The notes below the pieces were generated by a model. The model saw only the letters and a program-made list of their open reading frames with translations. It did not search any database and was not told where the DNA came from. A program made the position numbers and the translations under genes. A DNA stretch of 64,000 bases from Pteria penguin (lineage: Eukaryota; Mollusca; Bivalvia; Pterioida; Pteriidae), in contig CM068586.1 of NCBI GenBank assembly GCA_035048485.1, positions 48,004,215 to 48,068,214 on the forward strand, given 5' to 3'. Below are positions 63,440 through 64,000 of the stretch, piece after piece (within the stretch, counting starts at the first letter, position 1; each line of letters opens with the position of its first letter).

Positions 63440-63745
63440 ATTTTAGTAAACCGATTACTTTCTATTAAGATTCAGTTTCAAAATTTCTGTGAAATAGTTT
63501 TCTTTTGCTCTTCTTAGGCTTTCGTCATCATTCCGTATTTTGTAGAATGGAAAAATTCTAAACTTTCCCTTGCCACATATCTCAAAATGTTCTGAACATG
63601 GGTTGTTCCGTATTGACGAGTCTCTGATTTGCTGTTTATGTACTTGGACCATGTCAATAAGTTTGCCAGTCTTTCCTATGTAAATGTCATAACATTCGGG
63701 ACACGTAGCACAGTAAATCAAATAAAGGGAATTAAAGTTCAGACT
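63440..63745 (-). mobile_element. GIY-YIG endonuclease fragment of a canonical Penelope-like element
   Basis: The minus-strand frame reads L-I-Y-C-A-T-C-P-E-C-Y-D-I-Y-I-G-K-T-G, then H-K-Q-Q-I-R-D, C-S-E-H, F-P-F-Y-K-I-R and A-K-E-N-Y-F, ending in N-L-N-R-K and a stop. This pattern and the stop soon after it fit a C-terminal nuclease of a canonical element, unlike the Naiads. No RT is attached within the window. Confidence 0.75.
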
Positions 63746-64000
63746 TTAATTAGGTATGAGAATTTTACCCGATTTAAGAGTTTTTTGAATGGAATCCTAT
63801 GTTTTGTATAGCAATTTGAAGCTTAGGATTAATGCTTTATAACAAGAAAGACAAACAAAACAGAAATTGATTGCATGATGAATTACTCTATGATCATGCA
63901 TGTCATCACCACATCATAGGCCTCGTCTCGTCGGAACAACTTAAATATTTGGCAGATTTATAGGAAATAACGATAATATTTTAAACATGCATAGTTAAAG
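63746..64000. other. no gene recognised
   Basis: Possibly a decayed continuation of the nuclease linker (K-T-L-K-S-G-K-I-L) to about 63790, then nothing identified. Confidence 0.4.

Overview
The window is animal DNA, most likely from a bivalve mollusc. The host genes have introns with consistent GT-AG sites, the sequence is AT-rich with long AT, ATT and GT microsatellites, and repeats dominate. The repeats include a tRNA-derived SINE of the kind common in bivalves, Penelope-like retroelements of the Naiad type (one family with selenocysteine-type TGA codons, reported in clams), a Ginger-type integrase joined to an OTU protease, and Tc1, hAT and Helitron-like debris. The bivalve assignment is an inference from this mix. 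No bacterial operons, rRNA genes, functional tRNA genes or CRISPR arrays were seen.

Layout. 1-5.9 kb: a Naiad copy running off the left edge and two truncated Naiad 3' ends. 5.9-17.3 kb (+): a ten-exon gene for a small single-pass membrane protein with one MAM domain; all ten exon phases fit and give 368 residues. Its large introns hold a tandem-repeat-rich Helitron-like block and a SINE. 18.0-20.2 kb: broken pieces of an FAD-linked oxidase, plus another Naiad 3' end. 23.0-27.1 kb (-): the best copy of that berberine-bridge-like FAD-linked oxidase, three exons in phase, but with an in-frame TGA and a missing FAD-domain segment. 31-36 kb: Naiad, Tc1 and hAT relics and a second broken oxidase copy. 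37.5-41.1 kb (+): Ginger1-like integrase with an intron, overlapping an OTU protease frame. 43.2-47.0 kb (+): the selenocysteine-type Naiad with a SECIS-like structure at its 3' end. 47.3-62.95 kb: a second, broken copy of the 14.5-20.2 kb segment, swollen by nested insertions (SINEs, a TA-flanked inverted-repeat element, two opposed Naiad copies and a 4.7-kb inverted-repeat element). 63.4-63.8 kb: a GIY-YIG fragment of another Penelope-like lineage.

How it fits together. Two host genes, the MAM membrane protein (+) and the FAD-linked oxidase family (-), lie in a segment that was duplicated inside the window. Because both copies are present, each later insertion can be read against its empty site in the other copy. 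Several Naiad copies carry or have lost the SECIS-like element, so the window also records decay of that signal.
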